Below, one piece after another: positions 8,793 to 17,442 of a stretch of DNA of 64,000 bases. Numbering within the stretch: the stretch's first letter is position 1; each line of letters starts with the position of its first letter. The notes beneath the pieces are model-generated. The model saw only the letters and a program-made list of their open reading frames with translations. It ran no database searches and was not told the origin of the DNA. The DNA is from Actinomycetes bacterium. Lineage in GTDB: Bacteria > Actinomycetota > Acidimicrobiia > Acidimicrobiales > Acidimicrobiaceae. The translations under genes were made by a program, and so were the position numbers. Location of the stretch: assembly GCA_021819725.1 (NCBI GenBank), contig JAKAQR010000002.1:1-64000 (forward strand). The letters run 5' to 3'.

Positions 8793-9512
8793 ATGCGAAT
8801 CCTAGTAGTGGATGACGAAGAAACATTGGTCGACACCCTGAAACGTGGGCTCGTCGCGGAGGGCTTTGCAGTTGATACCTGTCTCAACGGACTTGATGGC
8901 ATCAACCTGGCGAGGAGTGCGCCCTATGACTGCATCGTCCTCGACATCATGCTGCCTGGTATGAACGGCTTCAAATTCACCGCCACCTTGAGGAGCGAGG
9001 AGATCTGGACACCGATCCTGATGTTGACCGCCAAAGATGGAGAGCTCGATGAAGCCGAGGCTCTCGATACCGGCGCTGATGACTTTCTCAAGAAACCCTT
9101 CTCGTTCACCGTGCTCGTCGCTCGAATCCGGGCGCTACTCCGTCGTAACGTCGATAGTCGTCCGCCCGTGCTCGCCGCTGGTGATCTCAAACTCGATCCA
9201 TCGAGCCACTCGGTCTCCCGCGGAGACACCATCATCGACCTCACCACCCGTGAGTTTTCCTTTCTTGAGTTGCTGATGCGATCCAAGGGCAAAGTACTGA
9301 ACAAACGTGAGATCATTGAGCACGTTTGGGACTACGATTTTGAGGGAGACTCCAATATCGTCGAGGTGTACATTGGCTACCTACGCAAGAAAATCGATGC
9401 CCCCTTTGGGACAAAATCGATCCGTACGGTACGTGGGGTTGGTTACCTCCTTGAAGAAGATGGTGGATCGGCGACGGTTGTCACCTGCGATGAGGTATCC
9501 GCGCCTGTCTAA
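8793..9512 (+). CDS. OmpR-family response regulator
   Basis: A 239-residue regulator with a receiver domain (acidic pocket DDEE at 7-10, phospho-acceptor D51 in VLDIMLPGMNG, switch lysine in FLKKPFS) and a C-terminal winged helix (LTTREFSFLELLMRSKGKVLNKREIIEHVW, VEVYIGYLRKKID, VRGVGYLL). It starts at ATG 8793 with the ribosome site aaaggag. The histidine kinase follows after 24 nt, so the pair forms one transcription unit with the exported protein downstream. Confidence 0.95.
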   Translation: MRILVVDDEETLVDTLKRGLVAEGFAVDTCLNGLDGINLARSAPYDCIVLDIMLPGMNGFKFTATLRSEEIWTPILMLTAKDGELDEAEALDTGADDFLKKPFSFTVLVARIRALLRRNVDSRPPVLAAGDLKLDPSSHSVSRGDTIIDLTTREFSFLELLMRSKGKVLNKREIIEHVWDYDFEGDSNIVEVYIGYLRKKIDAPFGTKSIRTVRGVGYLLEEDGGSATVVTCDEVSAPV

Positions 9513-9536
9513 GCTTTACACTGGGGGTCAGTACCT

Positions 9537-11120
9537 TTGAAACTGGCCTCGATGGAGAAACTTAATCACGTCTCAAGGACGCAGTTTCCTCCGCTGCGTT
9601 GGGTCGGACGTCAGCTCGCGTCGGTGCGGAAGCGCACAACAATCGCCGCCACAGTCGTCGTCGGCTTAGTACTCCTGGCGGCCTTCATCGCAGTGGCGCT
9701 TACCTTGCGGGCCGCGTTAACACGTAACGTGGTGAACACGGCGAAAAACGAGGCTGACGACATCGTCCTCCTCGTCCGCGATGGGCATCTGCCCAACCCA
9801 TTGCCTATCCCACGGGGTGACCTTGCCGCCCAGGTCGTGTCCAGCCACGGTACGGTCATTGCGTACTCACCAAACTTGAAAGGGGCGAAGGCGTTGCGCG
9901 CCCCGCAAGCGGTACCGACCCGAGGTATCGTACGGACCGAAGACTCCGCTCGCGCCAACCGTCTGGCAATCAACGGTAACGTGGATCGACACACAGTTTT
10001 TGTTGCCGACCAGGTACAGGTGCCGACCTTCCTCGTCGGCGTGATTTCGCGATCGAAGCCGGCCAGCGAGAGTCATCTTATGGCGGGTTCCAACGGCAAA
10101 CCGACAACCTTCTACGTCTATACCATTGCATCTCTCTCCTCCGTTGACGCTTCGGTGGCGGCGCTGAAACGCGAGTTCTTTATCGTCTACCCCATCATCT
10201 TGGCAGTCGTCGCCATCTCCACCTGGATTCTGAGTCGCCGAGCCCTTGCTCCAGTCGACCAAATACGACGCGATGTAGAGGAGATCACCGCTCTGAACCT
10301 ATCCAACCGGGTCTTCCAACCCGAAGGTGACGACGAGATAGCACGACTCGCCGCGACCATGAACTCGATGCTGGGACGACTCGATGCCGCTGCCGAACAG
10401 CAGAAACAGTTTATCGCGGACGCGTCTCACGAGCTCAAAAGCCCGCTGTCAGCCCTACGTGCCTCTCTTGAGGTCGGACTCCTCCACAGCGAGTTAACCG
10501 ACTGGCAACAGACCGCGGGCATCGCCCTTAGGGAGAGCGAACGCATGCAACGTCTGATCGAAGACCTACTCACGCTCGCCAAAGCAGAGGCCAGGGTACA
10601 GGCAGTTCAGGTCACGGTTGACCTTGATGAACTCTGTCGAGACGAGGTTCATCGTATTCGCCGGACACATCCTGGAGTAAATATCGATATGTCTCGCGTC
10701 AGCGCAGTACGACTACTGGGCGATCCCGAACAGATCCGCAGTATTGTGCGCAACCTCATCGAAAACGCCGTCCGTTACGCGCGAACGACCGTGACGGTGA
10801 CCGCCTCAACGACTGGACCATCCGCCATCTTTACGGTCGGCGACGATGGGCCAGGCATCCCCCTGGAACGAAGGGACGCCGTCTTCGAGCGCTTCACTCG
10901 TCTGGATCCAGCAAGAAGTCGCCTCCAAGGTGGATCAGGTCTCGGTCTGCCAATCGTGCGCAGTTTGGTCGGACTACTCGAAGGCACCGTCATGGTCGGG
11001 AGTTCCGATCTCGGCGGGGCGTACTTTCGGGTGCAGTTGCCGATCGTAGCGCAAGACCAGGTACCATCGGAGTCGGCTAACGTTCTACCATCAGCAACAC
11101 CATTAAAGGAAAAGGTTTGA
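9537..11120 (+). CDS. Sensor histidine kinase partner of the preceding regulator
   Basis: The 527-residue kinase has TM1 at about 35-58, an extracytoplasmic sensor of some 155 residues, TM2 at about 214-233, a HAMP linker, the HisKA box with H298 (FIADASHELKSPLSAL), and the HATPase domain with N box NLIENAVRYA, G1 DDGPGIP and G2 GGSGLGLPIV. The start is TTG 9537 or ATG 9552. Its stop overlaps the start of the next gene by 4 nt, which ties the sensor to the glycosidase-like protein. The signal is probably envelope-related. Confidence 0.93.
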   Translation: MKLASMEKLNHVSRTQFPPLRWVGRQLASVRKRTTIAATVVVGLVLLAAFIAVALTLRAALTRNVVNTAKNEADDIVLLVRDGHLPNPLPIPRGDLAAQVVSSHGTVIAYSPNLKGAKALRAPQAVPTRGIVRTEDSARANRLAINGNVDRHTVFVADQVQVPTFLVGVISRSKPASESHLMAGSNGKPTTFYVYTIASLSSVDASVAALKREFFIVYPIILAVVAISTWILSRRALAPVDQIRRDVEEITALNLSNRVFQPEGDDEIARLAATMNSMLGRLDAAAEQQKQFIADASHELKSPLSALRASLEVGLLHSELTDWQQTAGIALRESERMQRLIEDLLTLAKAEARVQAVQVTVDLDELCRDEVHRIRRTHPGVNIDMSRVSAVRLLGDPEQIRSIVRNLIENAVRYARTTVTVTASTTGPSAIFTVGDDGPGIPLERRDAVFERFTRLDPARSRLQGGSGLGLPIVRSLVGLLEGTVMVGSSDLGGAYFRVQLPIVAQDQVPSESANVLPSATPLKEKV

Positions 11121-12310
11121 CACAACTTTTGCGAACACCAACAGCGAAGAAACAACCGAAGCGGCACTCAATCGCCTATCGTCGCGTTCGAGCCATTGGG
11201 GTGGCCGGAGTGGTCGTCGCAGGCAGCTACGGGGGTATCGGCATGCTCAGCGCGCTGGGTGCTCCCGGATCTGCCAGCTTGGGTGTGAAGTTCGTGGAGT
11301 GGGTTCGCGGCAACGGGGGTGCGAGCATCGTCCAAACCGCCGAGAATGTCTGGTATACAACCCATCAACCAGCGGTAGGCGGGGAACCACCGAAGGGTTC
11401 ACTACGCCCTGTCGCCAGTGTACGGCAGAGTCATGTGGCCGCTACCTCGAAGATCCTTCCTCCGCCAAAAGCAATTATTCCTCTCGTGAGTCCACCGTTG
11501 CCCCATGAGGGACAATGGACCCCAGAGGGGCCACTGATCGATGGCTCCCCGGCCCTCTACGTCACGCTGATGCGACCCGACAGGGTACACACCTCGCTGG
11601 TGGCGGGTGTTGCCTGGATGGATCCCCATCTGGTGAGCTTCCTCCAGTACGCTGGCGCCCAAGAACCTCCGGGTGGCGGAGCCTGGCCCTACATGGCGCC
11701 AATCCAAGGATCTCAGGCGAGCAACCTTGTCGCAGCCTTCAACTCAGGGTTTCGTATGAGCGATGCACAGGGTGGCTACTACGCCTATGGTCGCATGGCG
11801 GTCCCGTTGCGGAATGGGGCTGCCTCCTTCGTCGTCAACGCCCAAGGAACGGCGACCGTTGAGCAGTGGACCCATGGTCAAAATGTTCCCTCGTCGATCA
11901 AGGTGGTGCGACAGAACCTCGTTCCACTCGTGCAGTCAGGACACATCAATCCGGTGGTCTACTCATCGAACTACCAGGTCTGGGGCGCCACCGTGGGCAA
12001 TCAAGTGCTCGTCTGGCGATCAGGAGTGGGAGTCACCTCTAATGGTGCCATCGTCTACGTCAGTGGCCCAGGACTCTCCGTACCATCCCTAGCTCGCCTG
12101 CTCCAGCGAGCCGGTGCCGTGAATGCCATGGAACTTGATATCAACTCCGCATGGACGAATTTCTTCTATTTCAACCACACGCTCGGTGCTCCCGCAAGCC
12201 CAACGAACGGTTATCGACTGGTCTACAATATGGAACGACCGCCACAACGGTACTTCGAGGGAACGGCAAGGGACTTTGTCGCTGTCGTCGCCCGTAAGAC
12301 CCCGCTTTAA
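11117..12310 (+). CDS. Exported phosphodiester glycosidase-like protein (NAGPA/DUF2233 family)
   Basis: A 397-residue protein with a basic N-terminus and one hydrophobic segment at about 23-45, so probably exported or membrane-anchored. The core has features of the NAGPA/DUF2233 fold: AAFNSGFRMSDAQGGYYAYG, NPVVYSSNYQVWGATVGN, and near the C-terminus AVNAMELDINSAW and GTARDFVAVVAR. The family includes the enzyme that uncovers mannose-6-phosphate by removing GlcNAc phosphodiesters, and bacterial members are thought to act on cell-wall or exopolysaccharide phosphodiesters. TTG 11117 overlaps the kinase stop codon. Confidence 0.78.
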   Translation: MTQLLRTPTAKKQPKRHSIAYRRVRAIGVAGVVVAGSYGGIGMLSALGAPGSASLGVKFVEWVRGNGGASIVQTAENVWYTTHQPAVGGEPPKGSLRPVASVRQSHVAATSKILPPPKAIIPLVSPPLPHEGQWTPEGPLIDGSPALYVTLMRPDRVHTSLVAGVAWMDPHLVSFLQYAGAQEPPGGGAWPYMAPIQGSQASNLVAAFNSGFRMSDAQGGYYAYGRMAVPLRNGAASFVVNAQGTATVEQWTHGQNVPSSIKVVRQNLVPLVQSGHINPVVYSSNYQVWGATVGNQVLVWRSGVGVTSNGAIVYVSGPGLSVPSLARLLQRAGAVNAMELDINSAWTNFFYFNHTLGAPASPTNGYRLVYNMERPPQRYFEGTARDFVAVVARKTPL

Positions 12311-12336
12311 GGTAAGGATCCGCACCGACGCGAAGG

Positions 12337-12364
12337 TGTCGCCCTCCTCCGATGGAGAGCGACA
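12337..12364. terminator. Possible hairpin between convergent genes
   Basis: An inverted repeat tgtcgc/gcgaca with an inner ctcc/ggag pairing lies between the end of the glycosidase-like gene and the end of sufU. There is no clear T-run. It could serve as a weak bidirectional terminator. Confidence 0.35.
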
Positions 12365-12377
12365 TACTCCGTACGTC

Positions 12378-12833
12378 TCAGCCGAGTTGCGCCTCTTCCA
12401 ATGCGAGCATCAAGGTATTCCACGGCAACGTCGCGCACTTGATCCGAACCGGGAACTTCACGACCCCTTGCAGGGCGGCCAATTCACCGATGACCCTCAG
12501 GTCAACTGGCTCTGGCTCACCGTCGCTCTCCTCAACGGCAATCATCCGCTTGAAACGGCTCACCGTCGCCTTGACCTCATCAATCGACTGTCCCTTCACC
12601 GCCTGTGACATGAGCGACGCCGATGATCGGGAGATGGAACAACCTTGGCCGGTGATCTTGATGTCCCGCACGACACCATCCTCGACTTGCACATAGATTT
12701 TCACCTCATCACCACACAGTGGATTGAAGCCCTCTTCAGCATGGACCGTAGGTCCTTCAAGCACTCCCTGATTACGAGGATTTTTATAGTGATCAAGGAT
12801 AATTTCGCGATACAGATCGTCTAAATCGTTCAT
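12378..12833 (-). CDS. sufU: SufU Fe-S cluster assembly / sulfur acceptor protein
   Basis: This 151-residue protein is a clear SufU: LYREIILDHYKNPRNQG at the start, NPLCGDEV (first Cys and Asp ligands), GQGCSISRSSASLM (second Cys) and RIKCATLPWNTL (third Cys). SufU binds zinc and takes persulfide sulfur from SufS for delivery to the SufBCD scaffold. The frame opens further upstream, but ATG 12833 is preceded by ttaggag and gives the family's N-terminus. It lies 8 nt after sufS and ends the suf transcription unit. Confidence 0.95.
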   Translation of the reverse strand: MNDLDDLYREIILDHYKNPRNQGVLEGPTVHAEEGFNPLCGDEVKIYVQVEDGVVRDIKITGQGCSISRSSASLMSQAVKGQSIDEVKATVSRFKRMIAVEESDGEPEPVDLRVIGELAALQGVVKFPVRIKCATLPWNTLMLALEEAQLG

Positions 12834-12841
12834 CGTCACTC

Positions 12842-14092
12842 CTAACCGTGAAACAGCTGATAGGCGTCGATCAGTGCGTCGATCAGTGCGTCGACATCCT
12901 GTTCGTCGTTGTAGAGATAGAACGATGCTCTGGCTGTGGCACCTACCCCCAACTCGCGCATAAGCGGCTTCGCACAGTGATGTCCAGCACGCACACAAAC
13001 CCCGTGTTGATCGAGCACTTGGGCTACGTCATGAGGGTGAACGTCGGTGAGCTCAAAGGAGAGAACACCCCCTCGTTTGGTCACGTCTTGTGGACCAAAG
13101 ATTCTGATACGATCGTCGAGCCTCTCGCGCATCTGCGTCATCGCGTAGCTCGTGAGCTGACGATCATGGATACTGATGGCGTCCATCCCAACCATCTCAA
13201 GATAGTCCAAGGCGACATCCCAGCCCGCAGCCTCTGCGATCGGGGGAGTGCCGGCCTCGAACTTATGCGGGATTTCACCAGCACTGAAACCATCGAGTCG
13301 CACGTCAGAGATCATCTCACCACCGCCGAGAAACGGTTGCATACGTTCAAGGATCTCTGCTTTTGCCCAGAGTGCCCCGATCCCAGTGGGAGCGAGCATT
13401 TTATGTCCGGTGATGGCTAAACAATCGACGCCGAGCTGACGAACATCCGTAGCAAAGTGGGGTACGAACTGTGCACCGTCACCAACCACCAGTACACCGT
13501 GTTCATGTGCCCGCTCGCTCAACGCGGTAATCGGATTCAACGTTCCAAGCACATTCGACATCAGGGTAACACCAAGGATGCTCGCACGCTCCAAGAGGGC
13601 ATCCAGGTTGTCGAGCACCAGTAGCCCCTCGGCATCAAAGGGAAGATACTCGATGGTAAAACCCAGCTGTTCTTGCAGGATCATCCACGGCACCAGATTG
13701 GCATGGTGCTCCATCTCCGTGAGGAGAACGTGGCTATCCGATGTCAGCAAGACACGCCCAAGACCCTGCGCAACCAGGTTGAGCGCCTCAGTGGCATTCT
13801 TGGTAAAGACGATTTCACGAGCAGGATCGCTCGCACCAATGAACCTGCCAAGGTGTCTCCGAGCTGCCTCATAGATCCCTGTCGCCTCTTCAGCCAAGCC
13901 ATAGACTCCCCGGTGCACATTGGCATGCGAGTGGCGATAGTACTGACTCATGGTATCGATCACCACCGCTGGTCGCTGCGACGAAGCCGCCGAATCGAGA
14001 TAGTAAAACGGCCGACTCGCTCCAATATCGGCAAAAATCGGGAAATCCTTCCGGAGCTCGCTGAACTGATCCGTTACTTTGACACTCGCCAC
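12842..14092 (-). CDS. sufS: SufS cysteine desulfurase (group II)
   Basis: The 416-residue PLP enzyme removes sulfur from cysteine for Fe-S cluster assembly. Seen are YYLDSAASSQRP at the start, the PLP lysine in AITGHKMLAPTGIGALW and the catalytic cysteine in CVRAGHHCAKPLMRELG near the C-terminus. GTG 14092 lies within the last codons of sufC (19-nt overlap), with gaaggat as ribosome site. The longer frame to 14194 would only extend inside sufC. The partner acceptor is SufU, encoded next. Confidence 0.95.
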   Translation of the reverse strand: MASVKVTDQFSELRKDFPIFADIGASRPFYYLDSAASSQRPAVVIDTMSQYYRHSHANVHRGVYGLAEEATGIYEAARRHLGRFIGASDPAREIVFTKNATEALNLVAQGLGRVLLTSDSHVLLTEMEHHANLVPWMILQEQLGFTIEYLPFDAEGLLVLDNLDALLERASILGVTLMSNVLGTLNPITALSERAHEHGVLVVGDGAQFVPHFATDVRQLGVDCLAITGHKMLAPTGIGALWAKAEILERMQPFLGGGEMISDVRLDGFSAGEIPHKFEAGTPPIAEAAGWDVALDYLEMVGMDAISIHDRQLTSYAMTQMRERLDDRIRIFGPQDVTKRGGVLSFELTDVHPHDVAQVLDQHGVCVRAGHHCAKPLMRELGVGATARASFYLYNDEQDVDALIDALIDAYQLFHG

Positions 14093-14829
14093 TTTTGATA
14101 TCCTTCTCGTTCTAGATCCTCTACCAACTCCATACCACCGGATCCAACGATTCGGCCATCGACCGCGACATGAACGGTCGTTGGGGTAAGCCAATCCAAA
14201 ATACGCTGATAATGGGTGATCAGAATAACGCCCATCTCCGGCTTCGCCTCTCGCACCGTCTCGATCCCACGAGCTACTGTGCGCAACGCGTCGATGTCCA
14301 ACCCTGAATCGGTCTCGTCCAGAATGGCAAGCTCAGGTTGCATCATCGCCATCTGGATAATCTCATTCCGTTTCTTCTCGCCTCCAGAGAACCCTTCATT
14401 CAAGTAGCGTGACGCAAAGGAGGGGTCGAGTCCGAGGCGCTCCAACCACTCAAGTAGGTCAAAACGTACCTCGATCGCTGATACGTCCGCCCCACGTCGC
14501 GCCTGCAGGGCCTGACGAAGGAACTGAATCACCGAGACGCCAGGAATCTCCTCTGGATACTGAAAAGCCAAGAAGATACCCTCTTTTGCTCGTTCATCAA
14601 CCGGAAGGGCGCTGATATCGACCCCTTTGAAGATGACCTGCCCACTGTCGATGTGGTAGTCAGCACTCCCCATGATCGCATTCGCAAAGCTTGACTTACC
14701 GGATCCGTTGGGACCCATGATCACATGCAACTCACCTGGAGCAACAGAGATCGAAAAACCCTTCAAAATCGTCGTATCGGCGGCCGATACCCATAGATCC
14801 TGGGCTTCAAACAATGATGGAACAGTCAC
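14074..14829 (-). CDS. sufC: SufC ATPase, canonical copy (SufC1)
   Basis: A 251-residue ABC ATPase of the SufBCD scaffold. It has Walker A GPNGSGKSS, Q-loop LAFQYPEEIPGV, signature FSGGEKKRNE, Walker B LAILDETDSGLDIDAL and H-loop LITHYQRIL, all close to the SufC consensus. Its gene overlaps sufS, but the upstream neighbour is the plus-strand ferredoxin pair, so it is physically separated from sufD and sufB. A second SufC paralogue is encoded at 16341-17096. Confidence 0.95.
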   Translation of the reverse strand: MTVPSLFEAQDLWVSAADTTILKGFSISVAPGELHVIMGPNGSGKSSFANAIMGSADYHIDSGQVIFKGVDISALPVDERAKEGIFLAFQYPEEIPGVSVIQFLRQALQARRGADVSAIEVRFDLLEWLERLGLDPSFASRYLNEGFSGGEKKRNEIIQMAMMQPELAILDETDSGLDIDALRTVARGIETVREAKPEMGVILITHYQRILDWLTPTTVHVAVDGRIVGSGGMELVEDLEREGYQKWRVSK

Positions 14830-14951
14830 AACGCCAGTCTAGTAGCAATTAACCCTATCCCAATAGTGCAATTGAGGACCAAGCGAGTACCGTGTGAAAG
14901 TCTCACCTGATAGACTCAACTGCGAACCTGTGCCAGAAAGTGGGATGAACG

Positions 14952-15143
14952 ATGCGTATTGAAGTCGACTACGACAAGTGCCAGTCCAACGCCGTCTGCG
15001 AGGGGCTCGCACCCTCCGTTTTCGAGGTTCGAGATGATGGCTTCCTCTATGTCATCAACGAAAATCCTCCCGAAGATCTTCATGCTGCCATTCTTGCCGC
15101 TCAAGCGCAATGCCCCACGCAGGCCATCAGCGTGAGCGACTAA
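14952..15143 (+). CDS. Small 3Fe-4S-type ferredoxin
   Basis: The 63-residue protein has a C10-x5-C16 ... C-P arrangement (DKCQSNAVCEG, QAQCPTQAI), the pattern of single-cluster 3Fe-4S (or 4Fe-4S with a non-Cys ligand) ferredoxins that feed electrons to actinobacterial cytochromes P450 and similar oxygenases. It ends 4 nt before a ferredoxin reductase gene, so the two form an electron-transfer pair. No P450 lies in the window. Confidence 0.9.
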   Translation: MRIEVDYDKCQSNAVCEGLAPSVFEVRDDGFLYVINENPPEDLHAAILAAQAQCPTQAISVSD

Positions 15144-15147
15144 CGAC

Positions 15148-16293
15148 GTGCGTCGCCTCGTCGTTGTCGGAGGGGCACTCGCCGGTCATCGGGCAGCGGT
15201 CCAAGCTCGTCGCCTCGATGCGGAGCTTGATATCACCGTGCTCGCCAGTGAAGACGAACTGCCCTATCAACGTCCACCCCTTTCAAAGGGCTACTTAGCC
15301 GGAACCGTCTCCGCCCAACGAGTACGACTTCGAGGAGGTGGCGAGGGTTATCGTTTCCTCTCTGGCAGCCCCGCTGTAGGGGTTGATCTTGCGAAGTCAT
15401 TGGTGTTCACGGAAGAGAACGCCTATCCGTTTGATCTCCTTGTGGTGGCCACCGGCGCACAGCCCCGCCACCTCAAAGGGTTCGCCCCCGATGAAGCGAT
15501 CATCTACTTGAGAACTTTGACGGACGCAACGCGCCTCAAGGAGGCACTGACGCGCATCGGTCATCTCACTATCATCGGTGGTGGTTTTATCGGTGCCGAG
15601 GTTGCGGTCACAGCACGCAATCTGGGCGTCAATGTCACCGTCGTCGAACAGAGTTCACACCTCCTCTCGCGTGCCGTAGGCCAGCGTGTCAGCAGTATCG
15701 TCGAATCCAATCTCCATGAACACAACGTCGAACTGTTACTCGATAGTACGGCACACCTTGAGACCACAGGAGGCCATCGGCTCGTCAGCAACGGAACACA
15801 GAGCTGGCCGACCGACCTTGTGGTGGTAGGAGTGGGAGTCACTCCCTGCACTGCGTGGCTCAGCGGAGCGCTCCCATTGGCCGAGGACGAGGGAATCCAT
15901 GTGAACGAAATGGGGCTTGTCAAGGGTTTTGAGCAGGTGGGAGCCGCTGGTGACGTCGCCAGTTGGGACCACCCCCTCTATGGACGTTCGGTCCGCTTTG
16001 AGCACTTTGAAGTCGCTACCAACCAAGCCCTACACACGGCCCAGGCGCTTGTGGCAAACACACGCGTTGCCTATAGGGAACTCCCCTTTGGATGGAGTGA
16101 TCAAGGCGATCTCTTACTCCAAGTGCTTGGAGTACCAGGTCCCGATCTCACCGAGGAGGTCGAGGAGGTCGAGGATGGCACCATTTTCCTCTATCGGCGT
16201 GACGAGCGCCTCGAGGGTGCCGTACTCGTGAACGCACCCGAGGAGCTGACTAAGTTGCGAGATAGAATCAACGCCTCATTGGAAAGCCAGTGA
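15148..16293 (+). CDS. FAD-dependent ferredoxin reductase
   Basis: This 381-residue flavoprotein has an N-terminal FAD motif (VVVGGALAGHRAAVQAR), the ELPYQRPPLSKGYLAG segment typical of putidaredoxin/rubredoxin reductase relatives, an NAD(P)H motif (LTIIGGGFIGAEVAVTARN) and the second FAD-binding block VGAAGDVASW. It should pass electrons from NAD(P)H to the ferredoxin encoded just upstream. It starts at GTG 15148. The pair sits opposite in orientation to the suf genes on both sides. Confidence 0.92.
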   Translation: MRRLVVVGGALAGHRAAVQARRLDAELDITVLASEDELPYQRPPLSKGYLAGTVSAQRVRLRGGGEGYRFLSGSPAVGVDLAKSLVFTEENAYPFDLLVVATGAQPRHLKGFAPDEAIIYLRTLTDATRLKEALTRIGHLTIIGGGFIGAEVAVTARNLGVNVTVVEQSSHLLSRAVGQRVSSIVESNLHEHNVELLLDSTAHLETTGGHRLVSNGTQSWPTDLVVVGVGVTPCTAWLSGALPLAEDEGIHVNEMGLVKGFEQVGAAGDVASWDHPLYGRSVRFEHFEVATNQALHTAQALVANTRVAYRELPFGWSDQGDLLLQVLGVPGPDLTEEVEEVEDGTIFLYRRDERLEGAVLVNAPEELTKLRDRINASLESQ

Positions 16294-16340
16294 TGGCTCC
16301 CAGGATACGGCTGCTTGAAGGGACCTCAAGACCAGCTGGT

Positions 16341-17096
16341 TCAGTCGAACGCGCTGTGTTCTGCTGGTTCAGCACCAAACTGTTGATAGCCTGAGCGTTC
16401 TAGTTCGACCGCCAAGTCCATACCGCCTTCGGCGACAATCTTACCGCGCACGAGGACCACGACTCGATCAGCTTTGATCTCACGCAGGAGACGAGGGTAG
16501 TGCGTGATCAGAAGCAGCGAAGTCCCCTTCTCCTCATTCAGCCGTCGAAGTCGACGAGCCACATCCCGCAGCGCATCGATATCGAGGCCAGAGTCGATCT
16601 CGTCACCGATGACGAGTGACTGCGGCACCGCACTCACCAGCAACGTCTCGAGCTTTTTCTTCTCCCCACCCGAGAGGTCAACGTTCACCCAACGATTAAG
16701 CAGTGCCTGATCAAGTGAGAGCTCGACAGCCTCAGCAACGATACGTTCGGAGACACCTTGTGGATCAAGGCCACGGAAACGGTACATGGCTGTCACCAAT
16801 TCGTCGACACGAACACCAGGGATCTCCGGCTGGCTCTGAGAGATCAAAGCGATGCCATGCCGAGCTCGCTCATCGGTGGCCCAACCGGCGATCTCCTCCC
16901 CATCGATGGTGACCGAACCCCCAACGACTTGGTAGTTGGGGCGACCCATGACCGTCGAGACGAGAGTACTTTTCCCCGATCCATTCGGACCCATCACCGC
17001 AACGACTTCACCCTTATCGACCGACAAGTCAACGCCTTGGAGTACTTGCTTGGAACCGATTGCGACATGAAGGTCATCGACTGCTAAGAACGCCAT
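16341..17096 (-). CDS. Second, divergent SufC ATPase (SufC2)
   Basis: A 251-residue SufC paralogue. It keeps Walker A GPNGSGKST, the Q-loop Gln (LISQSQPEIPGV), signature LSGGEKKKLE, Walker B LVIGDEIDSGLDIDAL with the catalytic Glu, and H-loop LITHYPRLL, so it looks active. It differs clearly from SufC1, for example in the SufC-typical FQYPEEIPG, and has a short acidic tail. ATG 17096 lies 7 nt after the Rieske gene, in one unit sufD-Rieske-sufC2. A SufBCD complex with two different SufC subunits is possible, but this is inference. Confidence 0.92.
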   Translation of the reverse strand: MAFLAVDDLHVAIGSKQVLQGVDLSVDKGEVVAVMGPNGSGKSTLVSTVMGRPNYQVVGGSVTIDGEEIAGWATDERARHGIALISQSQPEIPGVRVDELVTAMYRFRGLDPQGVSERIVAEAVELSLDQALLNRWVNVDLSGGEKKKLETLLVSAVPQSLVIGDEIDSGLDIDALRDVARRLRRLNEEKGTSLLLITHYPRLLREIKADRVVVLVRGKIVAEGGMDLAVELERSGYQQFGAEPAEHSAFD

Positions 17097-17103
17097 GTTT
17101 TCC

Positions 17104-17442
17104 TCAACTTCTCTTCGTGTTGATTTTGCTGTCTGCGGGTGCCTCCAGGAAGACCTCACCAGTCCGCTCGACGACCTCAAAGACCGGAACGGCCTTCGTC
17201 GCCGGGAAGCAAGTTGGGTGCCCATCACGGAGCGAAAAGGTGCTGCCGTGCTTCCAGCATTCAATCTCCCGTTCCTCTGCGTACACTTCGCCCTCCGACA
17301 GGCTGTATTTCGCATGTGAACAGGTGTCACCAATAGCAAAGAGTTCACCATCGATTCGAACAACAACCACCGGAAAGCCATTGAAATCGACCTTCACCGG
17401 CTTGCCCTCTTCAAAATCTCGCGTTGCGCCAATTCTGTCCAT
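17104..17442 (-). CDS. Rieske-type [2Fe-2S] ferredoxin of the suf operon
   Basis: This 112-residue protein has the two Rieske ligand boxes C-x-H (GDTCSHAKYSLSEG) and C-x2-H (ECWKHGSTFSL), spaced as in small ferredoxin components of non-heme oxygenases. Such a gene is regularly found between sufD and sufC in actinobacteria, where it may supply electrons for cluster assembly. ATG 17442 overlaps the sufD stop (TAATG) and has an SD-like run ggcagggg, so I prefer it to the upstream ATG 17460. Confidence 0.92.
   Translation of the reverse strand: MDRIGATRDFEEGKPVKVDFNGFPVVVVRIDGELFAIGDTCSHAKYSLSEGEVYAEEREIECWKHGSTFSLRDGHPTCFPATKAVPVFEVVERTGEVFLEAPADSKINTKRS

Noticed and set aside
12998..14194. Long 5' extensions of sufU (to 12998) and sufS (to 14194)
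   Set aside because: The extensions lie inside the upstream genes and do not match the families. Internal starts with ribosome sites give the standard N-termini.
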